DNA of 64,000 nucleotides, from positions 28,557,645-28,621,644 of the forward strand of contig OV121088.1 in the NCBI GenBank assembly GCA_921293015.1, given 5' to 3'. The notes beneath the pieces were generated by a model. The model made no database searches, was not told the DNA's origin, and was given only the letters and a program-made list of their open reading frames with translations. Positions 35,521 to 45,410 of this stretch are shown here, piece after piece. Position numbers and translations under genes: made by a program. The DNA comes from Phorcus lineatus (taxonomy: Eukaryota > Mollusca > Gastropoda > Trochida > Trochidae). Within the stretch, counting starts at the first letter, position 1. Every line of letters starts with the position of its first letter.

Positions 35521-35929
35521 GAAGTCAATTAAATACAATTGATTGCTTCCATTATGAACTCTAAATAGCCTCAAATTTGTGTAGTAAATACTTTTTTTAT
35601 GTTGCAAGACTATGGTGACGTACTTTATTGAATTTATCAAGATAATTGAAAACAAGTTGTCAAGCTTTTGATGTTCAGAGTCGATGGTCACAGAGATAAA
35701 ATGACATCGATCGATGGCCTTCTTGCTTCTAATCAATGGATTAAGTATTATTTGTTATAAATAATATATAAATGTGTGCCACATAACTATAATTAGACAA
35801 GGACATGTAAATATAAGGGTATCGTGTTTGACAAAATATTGTTCTCATCTAGGATGCAATTTCATGATTTTAAGAAAGGTTTTCAAGTTTAAGCTTGGAA
35901 ACGGTATTGTGACTCAAAAGCGACCACTA

Positions 35930-36250
35930 CACACTATGAACATTTCATATACAAAGTGTGGCTTTTGAGTTGCGTTTACTTAAAGTAGGAAGAAGTTGAA
36001 AAATCCCAAAACACAAGTTCACATGATGATTGTTTTATGTGTCAATGAACTAATCCTTGTCTTTTATTAGTTCTATACCGCAAATAGAATTTTAACTTGT
36101 GTTTTCATGGAAATTACCAAAGATAAATGTAGGAAGAAGTAAAAAAAACTTCGAAAGGCACCACTACACACTAAGTTTTGGATTTGGATCGGAGGTCTTT
36201 TCTATATCCCTTGAAAACTTCGTTTGGCGGAGGATGATAAACCATAGCAT
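35930..36250 (+). repeat. Degenerate repeat family (partner 40108-40565)
   Basis: Recurring blocks are GAAAGGCACCACTACACACTA, TTTTCATGGAAATTACCAAA and AGTAGGAAGAAGT. Related blocks occur at 40190-40510. No coding signal is convincing in the 69-codon frame. Confidence 0.5.
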
Positions 36251-36484
36251 ACAACTCAACAACATTTCAAACCACTTCTCAGAAACCCCCACGAGTACCC
36301 TTGTCTGATCAAGTTAACAGTCTCATCACTTCATTAGGGCTTCCACGAGTTTTCCAGTCAGGGAATACACTCCAAGGTGATACGTTAGTTAACACTGCTC
36401 GCCCTACGCTGACTATCCCTGTACAGTTATTTTGCTATTTAGTTTGAATGTTTGTCACACTTATTCCGAGTTAGATAGGTTTCA

Positions 36485-36770
36485 GTGTTGTATATTTATA
36501 ATATTTTGTTACTTTTAATCGTGACACGTTCATAACTTGTTATTGATTAGCTTAAAAAAGCAAAGTACACACCAGGACGCATATTTTCGAAGCTCTCATA
36601 GTGCTAAGATTGTTTTAAGCAAATGTTAATGTATTTTACTTACTTAGCACTAAGAGAGCTTCGAAAATCTAGGCCCTGGTATGTTTGATACTTATAGTAT
36701 CTTGCTACTCTTAATCTTGAAACAGTTATAATTTGTTATTGACTAATTTAAATAAAGTCAAATTACACAT
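36485..36770 (+). repeat. Two tandem units split by a 110-bp foldback
   Basis: Units 36485-36568 and 36681-36768 share TTGTTAxTTxTAATC and AACTTGTTATTGA with TTAAAxxAAGxxAAxTACACA. Between them, 36571-36608 (ACCAGGACGC, then TTTTCGAAGCTCTCATAGTGC) pairs with 36643-36680 as an imperfect inverted repeat of 38-bp arms with a 34-base spacer. The foldback resembles short MITEs carrying GAGAGCTTCGAAAAT. Confidence 0.65.
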
Positions 36771-37627
36771 GGAATAGTTAGTTGCACTACTTGTATTTAA
36801 AAAACGCGCATTTTACCAAAAATGAAAACGTTTGGAGCAAATTTGAACATTTCTACAAACACTCTCAAGATTAATTTTAATGAAAGAGTATTTCTTCTGA
36901 AACTTAAAAATGTTTTTGAGATTCCTTACATTAAAAGGTATACGTTAACTTTAATAAGTATATAGGAAAAGGAGTTCGGTGACACAACATATATCGAACT
37001 GATTGATGAGTTTTATGGTTTAGGCTGGAGATGTGGTTAAGAAAAAATGCGACAACGTACTTATTGAAGATAGAGAAATATACCATGGTTACAATCTTTT
37101 TGCCTTATCCCTATGTGATTAGTATGTTGTGGGCAACGTATTGCCAGTTTTGCTGACACTATTTTTATATTTTACAAAATGAGATAGAAAATGCAGTTTA
37201 AGTTAATTTTAGCCGATCTTAGAAAAATATAATAATGCTTTCCCTCCCAATCGTTTCTTTGCATATACTTAAAAAATTAATGAATTAATGAAATAGTTCA
37301 CTATTTGTACATGATTCCATTTTCACATAACATACTCTATCGCTTGACTCAATACTTACATCACATTTTAACCCGTATTGACATTAAATCAGAGGTAATA
37401 CACAAAGATTAATGTTAGATCGATTTACAGAAAATCGACAGTTTCACTTAAATAACGGCATGATTAAGTGGATTATACGTTAGATATTTTTAGACGAATG
37501 CGGAATTAATTTGTAAGTGTTGGGATTGTCCGAAATAAATGTAGAACGCGTGGCGTTGTTATATTATGCCTCAGATTATCTTTACTAGAACAAGTTCGTG
37601 TAATTTTGTGGGTTTCGTTTTTTTGTA
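36771..37627. other. Non-coding stretch
   Basis: AT-rich. No ORF, TE end or RNA gene is supported. Confidence 0.4.
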
Positions 37628-37710
37628 CCTGGATTCGAACCCACACCCTCGGAGTATTGCCAAATCACTAGCACTGGCCGTACGAGCAGCTAGCCAATTC
37701 GCCCATTTCT
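37628..37710 (-). repeat. tRNA-like SINE head with long variable region
   Basis: On the minus strand, TGGGCGAATTGGCTAGCTGC resembles an A box and GTGGGTTCGAATCC a B box. They are further apart than in a type I tRNA, as in Ser/Leu-type tRNAs. It differs from the main tRNA-SINE family in the window. The overlapping 61-codon minus ORF is a by-product. Confidence 0.5.
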
Positions 37711-38035
37711 CCTCGACAGCAAAATCCTGCAGATGATGTGATTCCAAATAAAACAATGATTCAATCTTTTTATTAACTGAATGTCACGTTCCTCTTAATA
37801 GTAGAAAGTATCTTTGACATGAAGGTCCTCAACAATTGAATGAATAATGCAATAACCAATTCAATGCTGCAGAGCCAATGATTCTATTCTTTAAGAAAAG
37901 TACGCAGTTGACACTGCTATATTTCATCAGCTAACACATTTTTAAGAATTTTGGTAAAACTCCTGTTTTCACCGATAAGTTGTAATTGCAATAGTTGTGA
38001 CAGAAACGGATATAATTTCTTGAATTTGACTTATG

Positions 38036-38038
<3 letters not shown>

Positions 38039-38079
<41 letters not shown>
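38039..38079. repeat. (TA)n run left of the palindrome
   Basis: A pure TA run separated from the palindrome's left arm by about 32 bases. A second TA run directly abuts the right arm. Confidence 0.97.
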
Positions 38080-38083
<4 letters not shown>

Positions 38084-38153
38084 AGTTGAATTGGTTCAAA
38101 CGCAAGGTCACATATAGATTAAATATAACATACTTCACATAGTCGTTTGAAGA

Positions 38154-38214
38154 ATCATTTTAATCCGATACTAGTATTTCGTCAATAGTATTGACTCATC
38201 AGGGATGAAACGAT
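38154..38214 (-). ncRNA. Type I hammerhead ribozyme, left arm
   Basis: Mirror copy of the ribozyme at 38655-38715, with all core and stem nucleotides identical. Predicted cleavage lies between 38167 and 38166 on the minus strand. Confidence 0.85.
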
Positions 38215-38654
38215 ATGATCGTTAACATCGCATTACAAGCGTTTTTATAACAAAATATACGCACAATGTACAAGGATATATTGTAAATTATGCTAATCAG
38301 GTGACATCATGGTTCTTCCTTGTTGGTCTTCAGATTGACACAATCACTCTCTTATGAGTTTACCCCTTGAGCAATATGTTAATGTGACATAATCCCTTTT
38401 GTTTTTAAATAGCTCAATTGTAGTTAGAGATATATGTCTCTCTAACTACAATTGAGCTATTTAAAAACAAAAGGGATTATGTCACATTAACATATTGCTC
38501 AAGGGGTAAACTCATAAGAGAGTGATTGTGTCAATCTGAAGACCAACAAGGAAGAACCATGATGTCACCTGATTAGCATAATTTACAATATATCCTTGTA
38601 CATTGTGCGTATATTTTGTTATAAAAACGCTTGTAATGCGATGTTAACGATTAT

Positions 38655-38715
38655 ATCGTTTCATCCCTGATGAGTCAATACTATTGACGAAATACTAGTA
38701 TCGGATTAAAATGAT
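38655..38715 (+). ncRNA. Type I hammerhead ribozyme, right arm
   Basis: Core CTGATGA is at 38667-38673. Stem II is a perfect 6-bp GTCAAT/ATTGAC with an ACT loop, then GAAA at 38689-38692. Stem III is the self-complementary ATACT/AGTAT, and the cleavage triplet ATC ends at C38702. Stem I pairs ATCC (38663-38666) with GGAT (38703-38706), then across a small internal loop ATCGTT (38655-38660) with AATGAT (38710-38715), one G-U included. All invariant hammerhead positions are present. The loop-less stem III suggests cleavage as a dimer or on tandem transcripts, as in PLE and retrozyme hammerheads. Confidence 0.88.
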
Positions 38716-38750
38716 TCTTCAAACGACTATGTGAAGTATGTTATATTTAA

Positions 38751-38752
<2 letters not shown>

Positions 38753-38803
<51 letters not shown>
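38753..38803. repeat. (TA)n run right of the palindrome
   Basis: A pure TA run beginning at the end of the right arm. Confidence 0.97.
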
Positions 38804-38805
<2 letters not shown>

Positions 38806-38809
38806 CATT

Positions 38810-39065
38810 CTACAGTTATCGACTGAAGTCGTGCAGCAGTCCCTATAAATCATACGCTATCAATTCATGAATATAATTTCCTGTGCTTTGATCTGTATTC
38901 AACGGTCAGTCAGAGGAAATAAATGTGCTTTATGTCGGAGAAAATATGCCGGATCATCAATCAATCCCAGAATTAAATGCATGATTAAAACTGTCTTCTA
39001 TTATGTCTGCAGTCTGATGATAAAATAACAGTTGGTTGTGAGTTAAAGCAGACACGAGGTTATTA
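38810..39065 (+). repeat. Right-hand segmental duplication, unit 2 (piece a)
   Basis: Partner of 30870-31125, starting at ACAGTTATCGACTGAAGTC just after the TA run. Confidence 0.65.
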
Positions 39066-39807
39066 ATATGAAGCAGGAGAGATCTCAATAAGGTGTTGAA
39101 AAAGGTAAAATCTTCTCATACTTGGTTCTGTATGAAAACAATATGTGTAAGTAATTCCTTAATTGCATTGTTGTTTGCTCATTAATATTCGAAATCAAAT
39201 CTGAAATCAAATAAATAACTCATTTTTTAATACTTGACAGACTTTTATCAACAACTGGAAAGCGTGAATATCGCATTTACAAATATAATAATATACAGCA
39301 TGAATCAATGATGTTAAGTCGTTCCAATAGAAATAATATACCAATATTAAAATTTGGATTACATTAATTATATTCTTTGAAATACTATAGACACACATGT
39401 TCGTCATTTGACAACAAGTAAATCATAGAGGAAAAGAAACACATCAAGCTTTGCAAATGAAATAGAAATATTTACTAGTTAGGATACTATTGTCATTTCA
39501 AAATGTTCACCTCCAAGGTTGCTAGTACGTTAACTGTTTAATGCAATTTCTAGACATAATTTTTAGATGACCTAACAACGAATAATGTTCTACTAATTGG
39601 AACAACATTTCCTCAATATGGAGGAATGTACATGTTTCGTAACTTAAATGGTTATCTTATTTGAGGACGTTTCAACTGAAAATATTCTGTTGATTATTAC
39701 TAAGTTATCGCCTAATTATAACCCACCACATCATAAGCTCCTAACATGGTATACACTGATATTTTATGGAATCAAAAGTAGAGTTCCTATTGTGATAGGT
39801 AGCTTGT
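39066..39807. other. Non-coding stretch
   Basis: AT-rich. Short ORFs at 39207-39407 minus and 39648-39833 plus have no recognisable content, and the second ends inside a SINE. Confidence 0.4.
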
Positions 39808-40068
39808 GTGAGGTGAGAAGATTTGGCGGTTAACGCTGCTTTCAAAAGTATTTCACTTATATGACGGCTGCTAGTATTAATGTAGGTAGAAAGCCCGCAA
39901 CACTATTATGGCTCTGCACTGCGGTGAAACCTGCGAGCATCGGCTGGAACTAGCGAACCATTTCGTATTGCTTCCAAATCTTACTGCATGTAGATTAGTT
40001 TTCTACTGAATACAATTAATGTTGCCGAGTCTCTGGTGAGATTCAAACACTGGACCTCTAAACGGTTA
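39808..40068 (-). mobile_element. tRNA-headed SINE, head lost
   Basis: The body and tail of the tRNA-SINE family are on the minus strand (AGCCGATGCTCGCAGGTTTC, then GTCATATAAGTGAAATAC). The tRNA-like head ends at about the B box (GTTTGAATCTCACC) and the A box is absent. Confidence 0.85.
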
Positions 40069-40107
40069 TCATGTTTATAACAGGTTCAAGTATCTGATGA
40101 GAACACT

Positions 40108-40565
40108 GACATTTGATGACTAGGAAACAAGTAAGGTTATGTCACACTGACCGGTATTGTAACATTTGTTTCCATGGAAACAGCCGGGAAAAATTATTAA
40201 GAAGTCGAAAACCTAAAGCATCAATACACATGCTGACTGTTCTACATTCCAAGTTTCAATGAGCTAGTCCTGACGGTTTTTGAATTTTTGTTCAGAAACA
40301 AATATATAAGATGTATATCCATAAAAAAAATCACAACATATGAAAGAACGAATAAGATGAAGACCCAAAAAAGGCACCAGCATACATGATGCTCGTTCAA
40401 CACACCAAGTTTCAAAGAGCTCGACCAGGTCTGGGAAAAAACTTCTAAGTAATGTTTCAATGGAAACTGCCAAAAGTAAAGTAGAAATACGTTGAAAATC
40501 CAAAAGGCACAACCACTCGAAACTCGCATGATTAACAAACGTTTAGAAGAAGCTTTGTCCTCCTT
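40108..40565 (+). repeat. Degenerate repeat family, two consecutive units
   Basis: GTTTCCATGGAAACAGCCGGGAAAA and GTTTCAATGGAAACTGCCAAAAG mark two related units about 285 bases apart. AGTTTCAATGAGCTAGTCC and AGTTTCAAAGAGCTCGACC are paired in the same way. The 110-codon minus ORF crossing it follows the repeat and is not called. Confidence 0.55.
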
Positions 40566-40789
40566 TGAAAACACACAAACTGATATTAAATTCTTAAGTT
40601 ATTTATGTACACGTTGTATGATCCACATGGTAGAGATGAGTTCATTGCTTGTGATAATTCATTGTTCCGATATGTTTAGATTGAGCTAACGTGTTTAAAC
40701 TTCATCAATCTCATACATTTACATGAAAATAAAATTTAGCTACCTAAGCCGATTTTTTAAAGATATCATTCCATTTTTTAAATCATAGT

Positions 40790-41045
40790 CATAATAATAA
40801 ATTTCTATTAAATTAGAATATAGTTAGTTGAAGCTAGTACATATTCATATTATATACATATTTTGTAAATAACTGCAAAACCTTTGTGCACTTGTCACCT
40901 ACAATGAAGACATTCAAGGCCCAGAAGCGTATAGATTATGAGAGGAAATCACATTATCACTCTTTCAGTTAGAAATACGTCATGACAAGGCTATGGTCAG
41001 AAAGACAATCTTTCAAAACAAACGATTAGTATCTTTTACTGATTC
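40790..41045 (+). repeat. Right-hand segmental duplication, unit 2 (piece b)
   Basis: Partner of 32615-32880: CAAAACCTTTGTGCACTTGTCACCTAC, AGCGTATAGATTA, CATGACAAGGCTATGGTCAGAAAG and AATCTTTCAAAACAAACGATTAGTATCTTT. It lies 150-250 bases upstream of the TATA box at 41199, consistent with a distal promoter element. Confidence 0.7.
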
Positions 41046-41198
41046 TGCCAAAACAGACATTGCATGTGTTGGACTCAATCACCATTCTGAATGTTTTGGA
41101 CCTTCTTTTGAGAAAGGTGCTTCAGATATTCAGTCTCTTGACTGACTATAACCAATCATTTTATGACAATTCGACAACAGTATATGTTTACTTAAAAC

Positions 41199-41209
41199 AT
41201 ATATATAAA
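41199..41209 (+). promoter_or_regulatory. TATA-box candidate
   Basis: ATATATATAAAG, directly before the perfect palindrome at 41210. A start site about 30 bases downstream would fall inside the left palindrome arm. AT-rich sequence makes chance TATA motifs common, so this rests on context. Confidence 0.35.
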
Positions 41210-41310
41210 GGTTACCAGCCTCGTTTTGAGTGGGTACGAGTTGTAACACCTCTGCACGTGCACTGCAGAGGTGTTACAACTCGTACCCACTCAAAACGAG
41301 GCTGGTAACC
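41210..41310. repeat. Perfect palindrome, 47-bp arms, 7-base loop
   Basis: 41210-41256 (start GGTTACCAGCCTCG) is an exact reverse complement of 41264-41310. The loop is CGTGCAC. Transcribed, it would form one uninterrupted 47-bp hairpin. Perfect arms imply recent origin or active homogenisation. No clear target-site duplication flanks it. It could be a tiny foldback transposon, a hairpin RNA source, or a cruciform in a 5' UTR. Confidence 0.9.
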
Positions 41311-41344
41311 GCCTTACCTGTCGACGCCTCATTCGAAACACATC

Positions 41345-41471
41345 ATGGACAGAGAACGTAAGGACTACGACACAGATGACATTCTATCTGCATCTTTGGA
41401 CCTAATAGAAGAATGTTCTATTCCATGCACCAACTCTTCACAATTCCATTCAAAATATCAAGTTGAAACCG
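41345..41471 (+). CDS. Candidate first coding exon, unknown protein
   Basis: The ATG at 41345 opens a 42-codon acidic, hydrophilic stretch (MDRERKDYDTDDILSASLDL at its start, VET at its end). It stops at a plausible donor CCG|GTAACTTAC. The frame continues only 19 codons past the donor. Codon content looks coding and unlike the AT-rich surroundings. TATA and palindrome lie just upstream. No family is recognised. Confidence 0.4.
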
Positions 41472-41704
41472 GTAACTTACTTTTTTATAATTTTATCATA
41501 ATGTTAAAGGTAAAACTTTTGCATTGTTGATACTAAAAAATGCATATTTACTTTGCACGCAAGAAATACGCGAGAATATATCGAATTTAACGTTTGGTAA
41601 TGTTCCGAATGTAATCTGTCAATATTAATTATTCACAAATTGGGCAAAGAAACCAAGCTATTAATCAGATTCCTCATTCTCGAATGGTTTTGTTTCCATT
41701 GCAG

Positions 41705-41774
41705 AGGATAATTACCGATGTGTCAAGCGAAGAAGACTTTCCACTGTCGCAAACAAGATTCTAGAATGATTTAG
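41705..41774 (+). CDS. Possible second exon (alternative or terminal)
   Basis: It follows a good acceptor (TTTGTTTCCATTGCAG|AGG). Joined to the first exon in phase it gives 20 further residues, basic in character (CVKRRRLSTVANKILE), and then TGA. A GTATAT donor follows at 41775, but every frame has a stop before it. It can only be a terminal or non-coding exon in this reading. Confidence 0.2.
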
Positions 41775-42166
41775 GTATATATAAAAGTTGTTCATATTAC
41801 AAACTCAAAGTTACAGTGTGAGGGAAGGGGGATTCAATGTCAAACTTGGGTTTAGGCGTTTCTCCCAAATTAGCGATAAACTATGGCCAAAAAAACGCGA
41901 AATTTCTCCTCTAGTAACTCTCTGCCTAAACACCAGGGTGGCATACTTACTTCTGCACTGTACTGTACCTTGAAGTTAACTGCTATCCGTTCTTCTGTTG
42001 ATGCTATAATGTACCGCTGCATACATATTTTAACGTAATTTAAAGTTACAAGTTCATAGAAAATGAGAACTTTTAACACATTCATATGCATATTGACTCA
42101 GATGATTTGAACTTCAATCAGTACCGTATTACTAACAAATTATACCCCTTTGAATAAAAGTTGCAG

Positions 42167-42241
42167 CAGAGGAATCAAGTAACGAGAGTCTACCACGTGA
42201 CATCCTAACGTCATTACTTGAGAAGAATGGAAATATTACAG
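42167..42241 (+). CDS. Possible internal exon, phase-compatible with 41345-41471
   Basis: Bounded by AAAAGTTGCAG|CA and ATTACAG|GTTTGT. The 75 bases are phase 1 to phase 1, so they can be spliced directly to the first exon without a frameshift. The encoded run (EESSNESLPRDILTSLLEKN) is acidic and protein-like. Function unknown. No downstream exon could be assigned with confidence. Confidence 0.35.
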
Positions 42242-42294
42242 GTTTGTATTTTACATTAAAAATACATGTTTTGCAATTTTGACACGTCATTTGA

Positions 42295-43865
42295 TAAAAG
42301 TTGCAAAGTCATGTCATGAGAGCACACGAAACTTTCCTATTTGCAGTTTTAAAGTTTCCTACTTAACAAATAGTTCACTTACTCTGTGGAGAACATTAAT
42401 CTAATTGTATTACTGAACAATCTGTTTTACAATCGAGTGTTAATGAAGTTACAATAGTCTCCAAGTCAGGTCAATTATTTGTTTGTTCTTTAAGAAAATT
42501 GTGTAATTGGCCGTAGTGACTGAGTCGTGCCTTGCATTAACTCAAACAATAGGCAACATGAACTGCATAACAGATTGGTATTCTCGTGAACAATTTGTTG
42601 TTTTTTTCTATGTATATATCCTTGCAGTTAAGCTTAAATGAAATCAGTCATAATTGTAATTGTATTATGTTACCACTGAGTTAATTCTTAGTAAAAGAAA
42701 ACTCACAAAGAGAATATGACTAAAGATACATCGAACTACAGAAAGTAACAACTCACAAACACAAAACATTAAACATTAACATAGGCTGCAAAGACATTGG
42801 TTTATTGTTGTGTAGTGTTATGCAAGGACACCTAATGTCTTCATGAGCAACGTTAAAAAGGAATGACGTATGCAATATGTCGTGGTGTTTAAGGTGGCAA
42901 CTTCAAAAGGAATAAATGCTTTCTTAATTTTTACTGAATACCAAGATGGTTTTATGGAATACTATAGATTTCACATTTCCTTAAAAAAAACATTTTCATT
43001 GAGTAAAGCACATTTACAAGCAAAAGCATCAGTAAACATAAAAACAACGAAAACATAAAAATTTGATATGAAAGGAATGCATGTGCGAAGTTTAAGTGTA
43101 AATCATGTGACCAGTCATGTGAGCAACTACCGTCAGTCGCGCTCTGTGTATTCCGAGCGAGCAGACGTCATTTCGGATGAAGATAAAAAAGAAGATCAAA
43201 ACACAAATTTGTGACTGGTCACTTTGATGTAAGTTTTCATAAATGCCTGTCACGACTGCACGACTATGGTTTATTAACACATTTGTTGTCAGAAAGACGT
43301 ACCAAGTACACATGTATGAACTTGACTTAACAGTCTTCTGATGTATAATTACTATTCATGTAGAAAGAAACCCATTTGACTGAAACAGTATTTTGGTGCA
43401 ATGAAATGTAGACGATTGATCAATATGGTTTCCCACCGAATAATGACATTACACCTGCTAATACTCGTGACACCATAATGTACTGTTAAAGAACGGGGAA
43501 TAAAGTTAACATAAAAAGGGGATTCTTAGAGAAACCTTCGATAATTTGTTATTGAAATCAGTAGATGTTTCAGATAAATCACATTGACGCTTACGCTCAC
43601 AGTACACATTGATTATCAATTGTCACCGTTATTGCATTAACACAAAACCAAATGGCTGCAATTTCGGACCATCAGACACCATTAGGATATTTAGAAGTGC
43701 TTTTATGAAATGAAGTGGTTTTACAGGTCTATTACACCTTTGATGTTTTATTCATTATTCAGATATTCCTTTGTTTCCTACCATATACGGTCATCATTGA
43801 CAATAACTTTATTATAGTTGTAATTTTATATTTTAAGGAGCCCTATAATCTAAATTTGCTACCAT
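42295..43865 (+). repeat. Right-hand segmental duplication, unit 2 (pieces c and d)
   Basis: Piece c (42295-42620) matches 35145-35520 and 48110-48400. Piece d (43560-43865) matches 48930-49190 through CACATTGATTxxCAATTGTCA, CATTAACxCAAAxxCAAATG, ATTTCGG and TCATCATTGAC. An 11-bp inverted repeat, GTGACCAGTCA/TGACTGGTCAC, lies at 43108 and 43212. Confidence 0.7.
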
Positions 43866-44779
43866 TATTCTAATTGATGCAATAAGTATGTTTAATAAAT
43901 AGAGTGTAGTTGTAACAATATTATAGCGAATATAGTTCATCTGAAATAATAACAGCAAATTAAGGATATCGGTTTAAATTGAACATTTGAAAAACTGTTT
44001 GTTAAATTTTATAAACTATTGTTTCTACATATAATATAAAACCAAGGGCATCAAACTAATTATAAAAGACGTTGTCATTCAATGTTTGTGTTTTTTTCTG
44101 AATGGAAATGACTTGTTTTCACATTATACCTGTTATCTCCATACTTGAAAGACCTGTGAACTGCACAGCGCATGGTTACTGTCAAAAGTGAACCCAAAAC
44201 TTACTTCTGAAAGTGTTTGTTTCACTTTGTTAAACTGGTCATAGAGGATGCAAGATCATCAACCAAATCTTTTTAATGTCTGAATGTGGTAATCCTTTCA
44301 TTTTATTTTTTATTGTACATTTTATTCAAGCTCAGCGCAATAGATTATTAAATAAGGTATCAAATGTTACTCTGGGGAGAGTGCCCTTAGAGTTTTTGTT
44401 TAATCCTTAATGGCCATGCAGATCTTTAGATTTATGAAAATGAATCCATATTCAAATATGTACAAGTGTATATTCAAGAAAAAAAAGAGATTTAGGTGTG
44501 CCTTTTAATCAAACTTCCCTTATTCTCTCTTTATCTTCTATATATTGTGTATTATATTGTTTAATCTGACTGTATACATAATGCAAATGTGAAATGTAAC
44601 TATTATGGAGAGGTTTTGATAAGTTGGACAACTTTTGCCTAATCCATTTCACTTCTGTGAAAAAAAAAAGTTTAAATCATTAAATCAACGAAGCTTTAAG
44701 TTCAAGCGAAACACTTACGTTTACTCCGAATAACTGATATGTAGCTGTAAAAGTCATTTTAAGTAGTACATTATCAGTG
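43866..44779. other. AT-rich non-coding stretch
   Basis: Parts near 44150-44220 parallel 49420-49500 (GAACTGCACAGCGCATGGTTACT versus GAACTGCAGAGCGCGTGGTTACT), so the duplication continues here at low identity. No gene is seen. Confidence 0.45.
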
Positions 44780-45400
44780 ACACCAGGGAAACATAATTAG
44801 TTACTGTAGATGGTTCCATCTACCAGATTTAAAACTTAATTCAGTAGATGGATAGTGTTAATGTCGATCAAAACGATCCAAGAGGAATTAGTATTGAAGC
44901 AATGAAATCAACCACATGTCAACTGTTGATGTCATTTTATATCTTTTCAGTTCCTCTTACATTAAAACAAACTACCTGGCTCTATACCTTATCATACTGG
45001 AGTTGGTTAAGGTGCTTCAGTGACCCTGAGAGCTTTGTCAGCCGGAGTTTCCATGCTCGTTTTGGGTTATCAAAGCTTAGTTCGTTTGAACACCTGAAGA
45101 CTTCAAAGATTATACCCTCTATGGAAATCAAAGGAATATCGTCTGTGTTCGAGACAAGATACCTGGAGGGTTAACTGATGAGGGACAGAATTAACTCAAA
45201 GAAAGAAGTGAGAGATGCCTAGAAGAGCCGACTCATTTCTTCTAATCCCCCGTCTCATCCCTTTTTAGAGAAAACCTGAACAAGCTGTCAATGTCAGTTG
45301 TAAATGTGTACCATTGGAAAAGAAACCATGATGAAAACTAGACAAGCTTAGCAAAAGGACGCCCTTGTTTAAATCGGGCAAACTTATCTAACTTTCGGTT
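44780..45400 (+). pseudogene. Exon-like unit 1 of a duplicated unknown ORF
   Basis: The 108-codon frame 44848-45174 includes WLRCFSDPESFVSRSFHARF, HLKTSKIIPSMEIKGISSVF and stops after RYLEG. The paralogue at 49640-50275 keeps the same reading frame over SMEIKGISSVF and extends it with DFTDEGLNSLKELPITLKEV. Here that extension is broken by a deletion and TAA. Shared frame between paralogues points to an ancestral coding exon. A possible acceptor, TATCTTTTCAG, lies at 44941-44951. The protein family is not recognised. Confidence 0.45.
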
Positions 45401-45410
45401 AAAATATGTT

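Larger units (their letters stand above)
38112..38757. mobile_element. Near-perfect 646-bp palindrome with a hammerhead in each arm
   Basis: Arms 38112-38430 and 38439-38757 are reverse complements over 319 bases with one mismatch seen (38222-38229 region versus 38640-38656). They are separated by an 8-base spacer, TATATGTC. Each arm reads, from centre outward, CAATTGAGCTATTTAAAAAC, about 200 bases of non-coding sequence, a hammerhead ribozyme, and a short tail ending at TA repeats. PLE pseudo-LTRs and animal retrozymes carry type I hammerheads, and PLEs often occur as inverted partial copies. A head-to-head pair of PLE or retrozyme ends is inferred. No ORF is present. Confidence 0.85.

Noticed and set aside
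40242-40574. 110-codon minus-strand ORF rich in Phe and Leu
   Set aside because: It lies within a degenerate repeat with two related units, and its hydrophobicity reflects A/T-rich composition.
45171-45190. CTGATGAGGG in the exon-like repeats as hammerhead cores
   Set aside because: No GAAA at the required spacing and no stem II in any of the copies.
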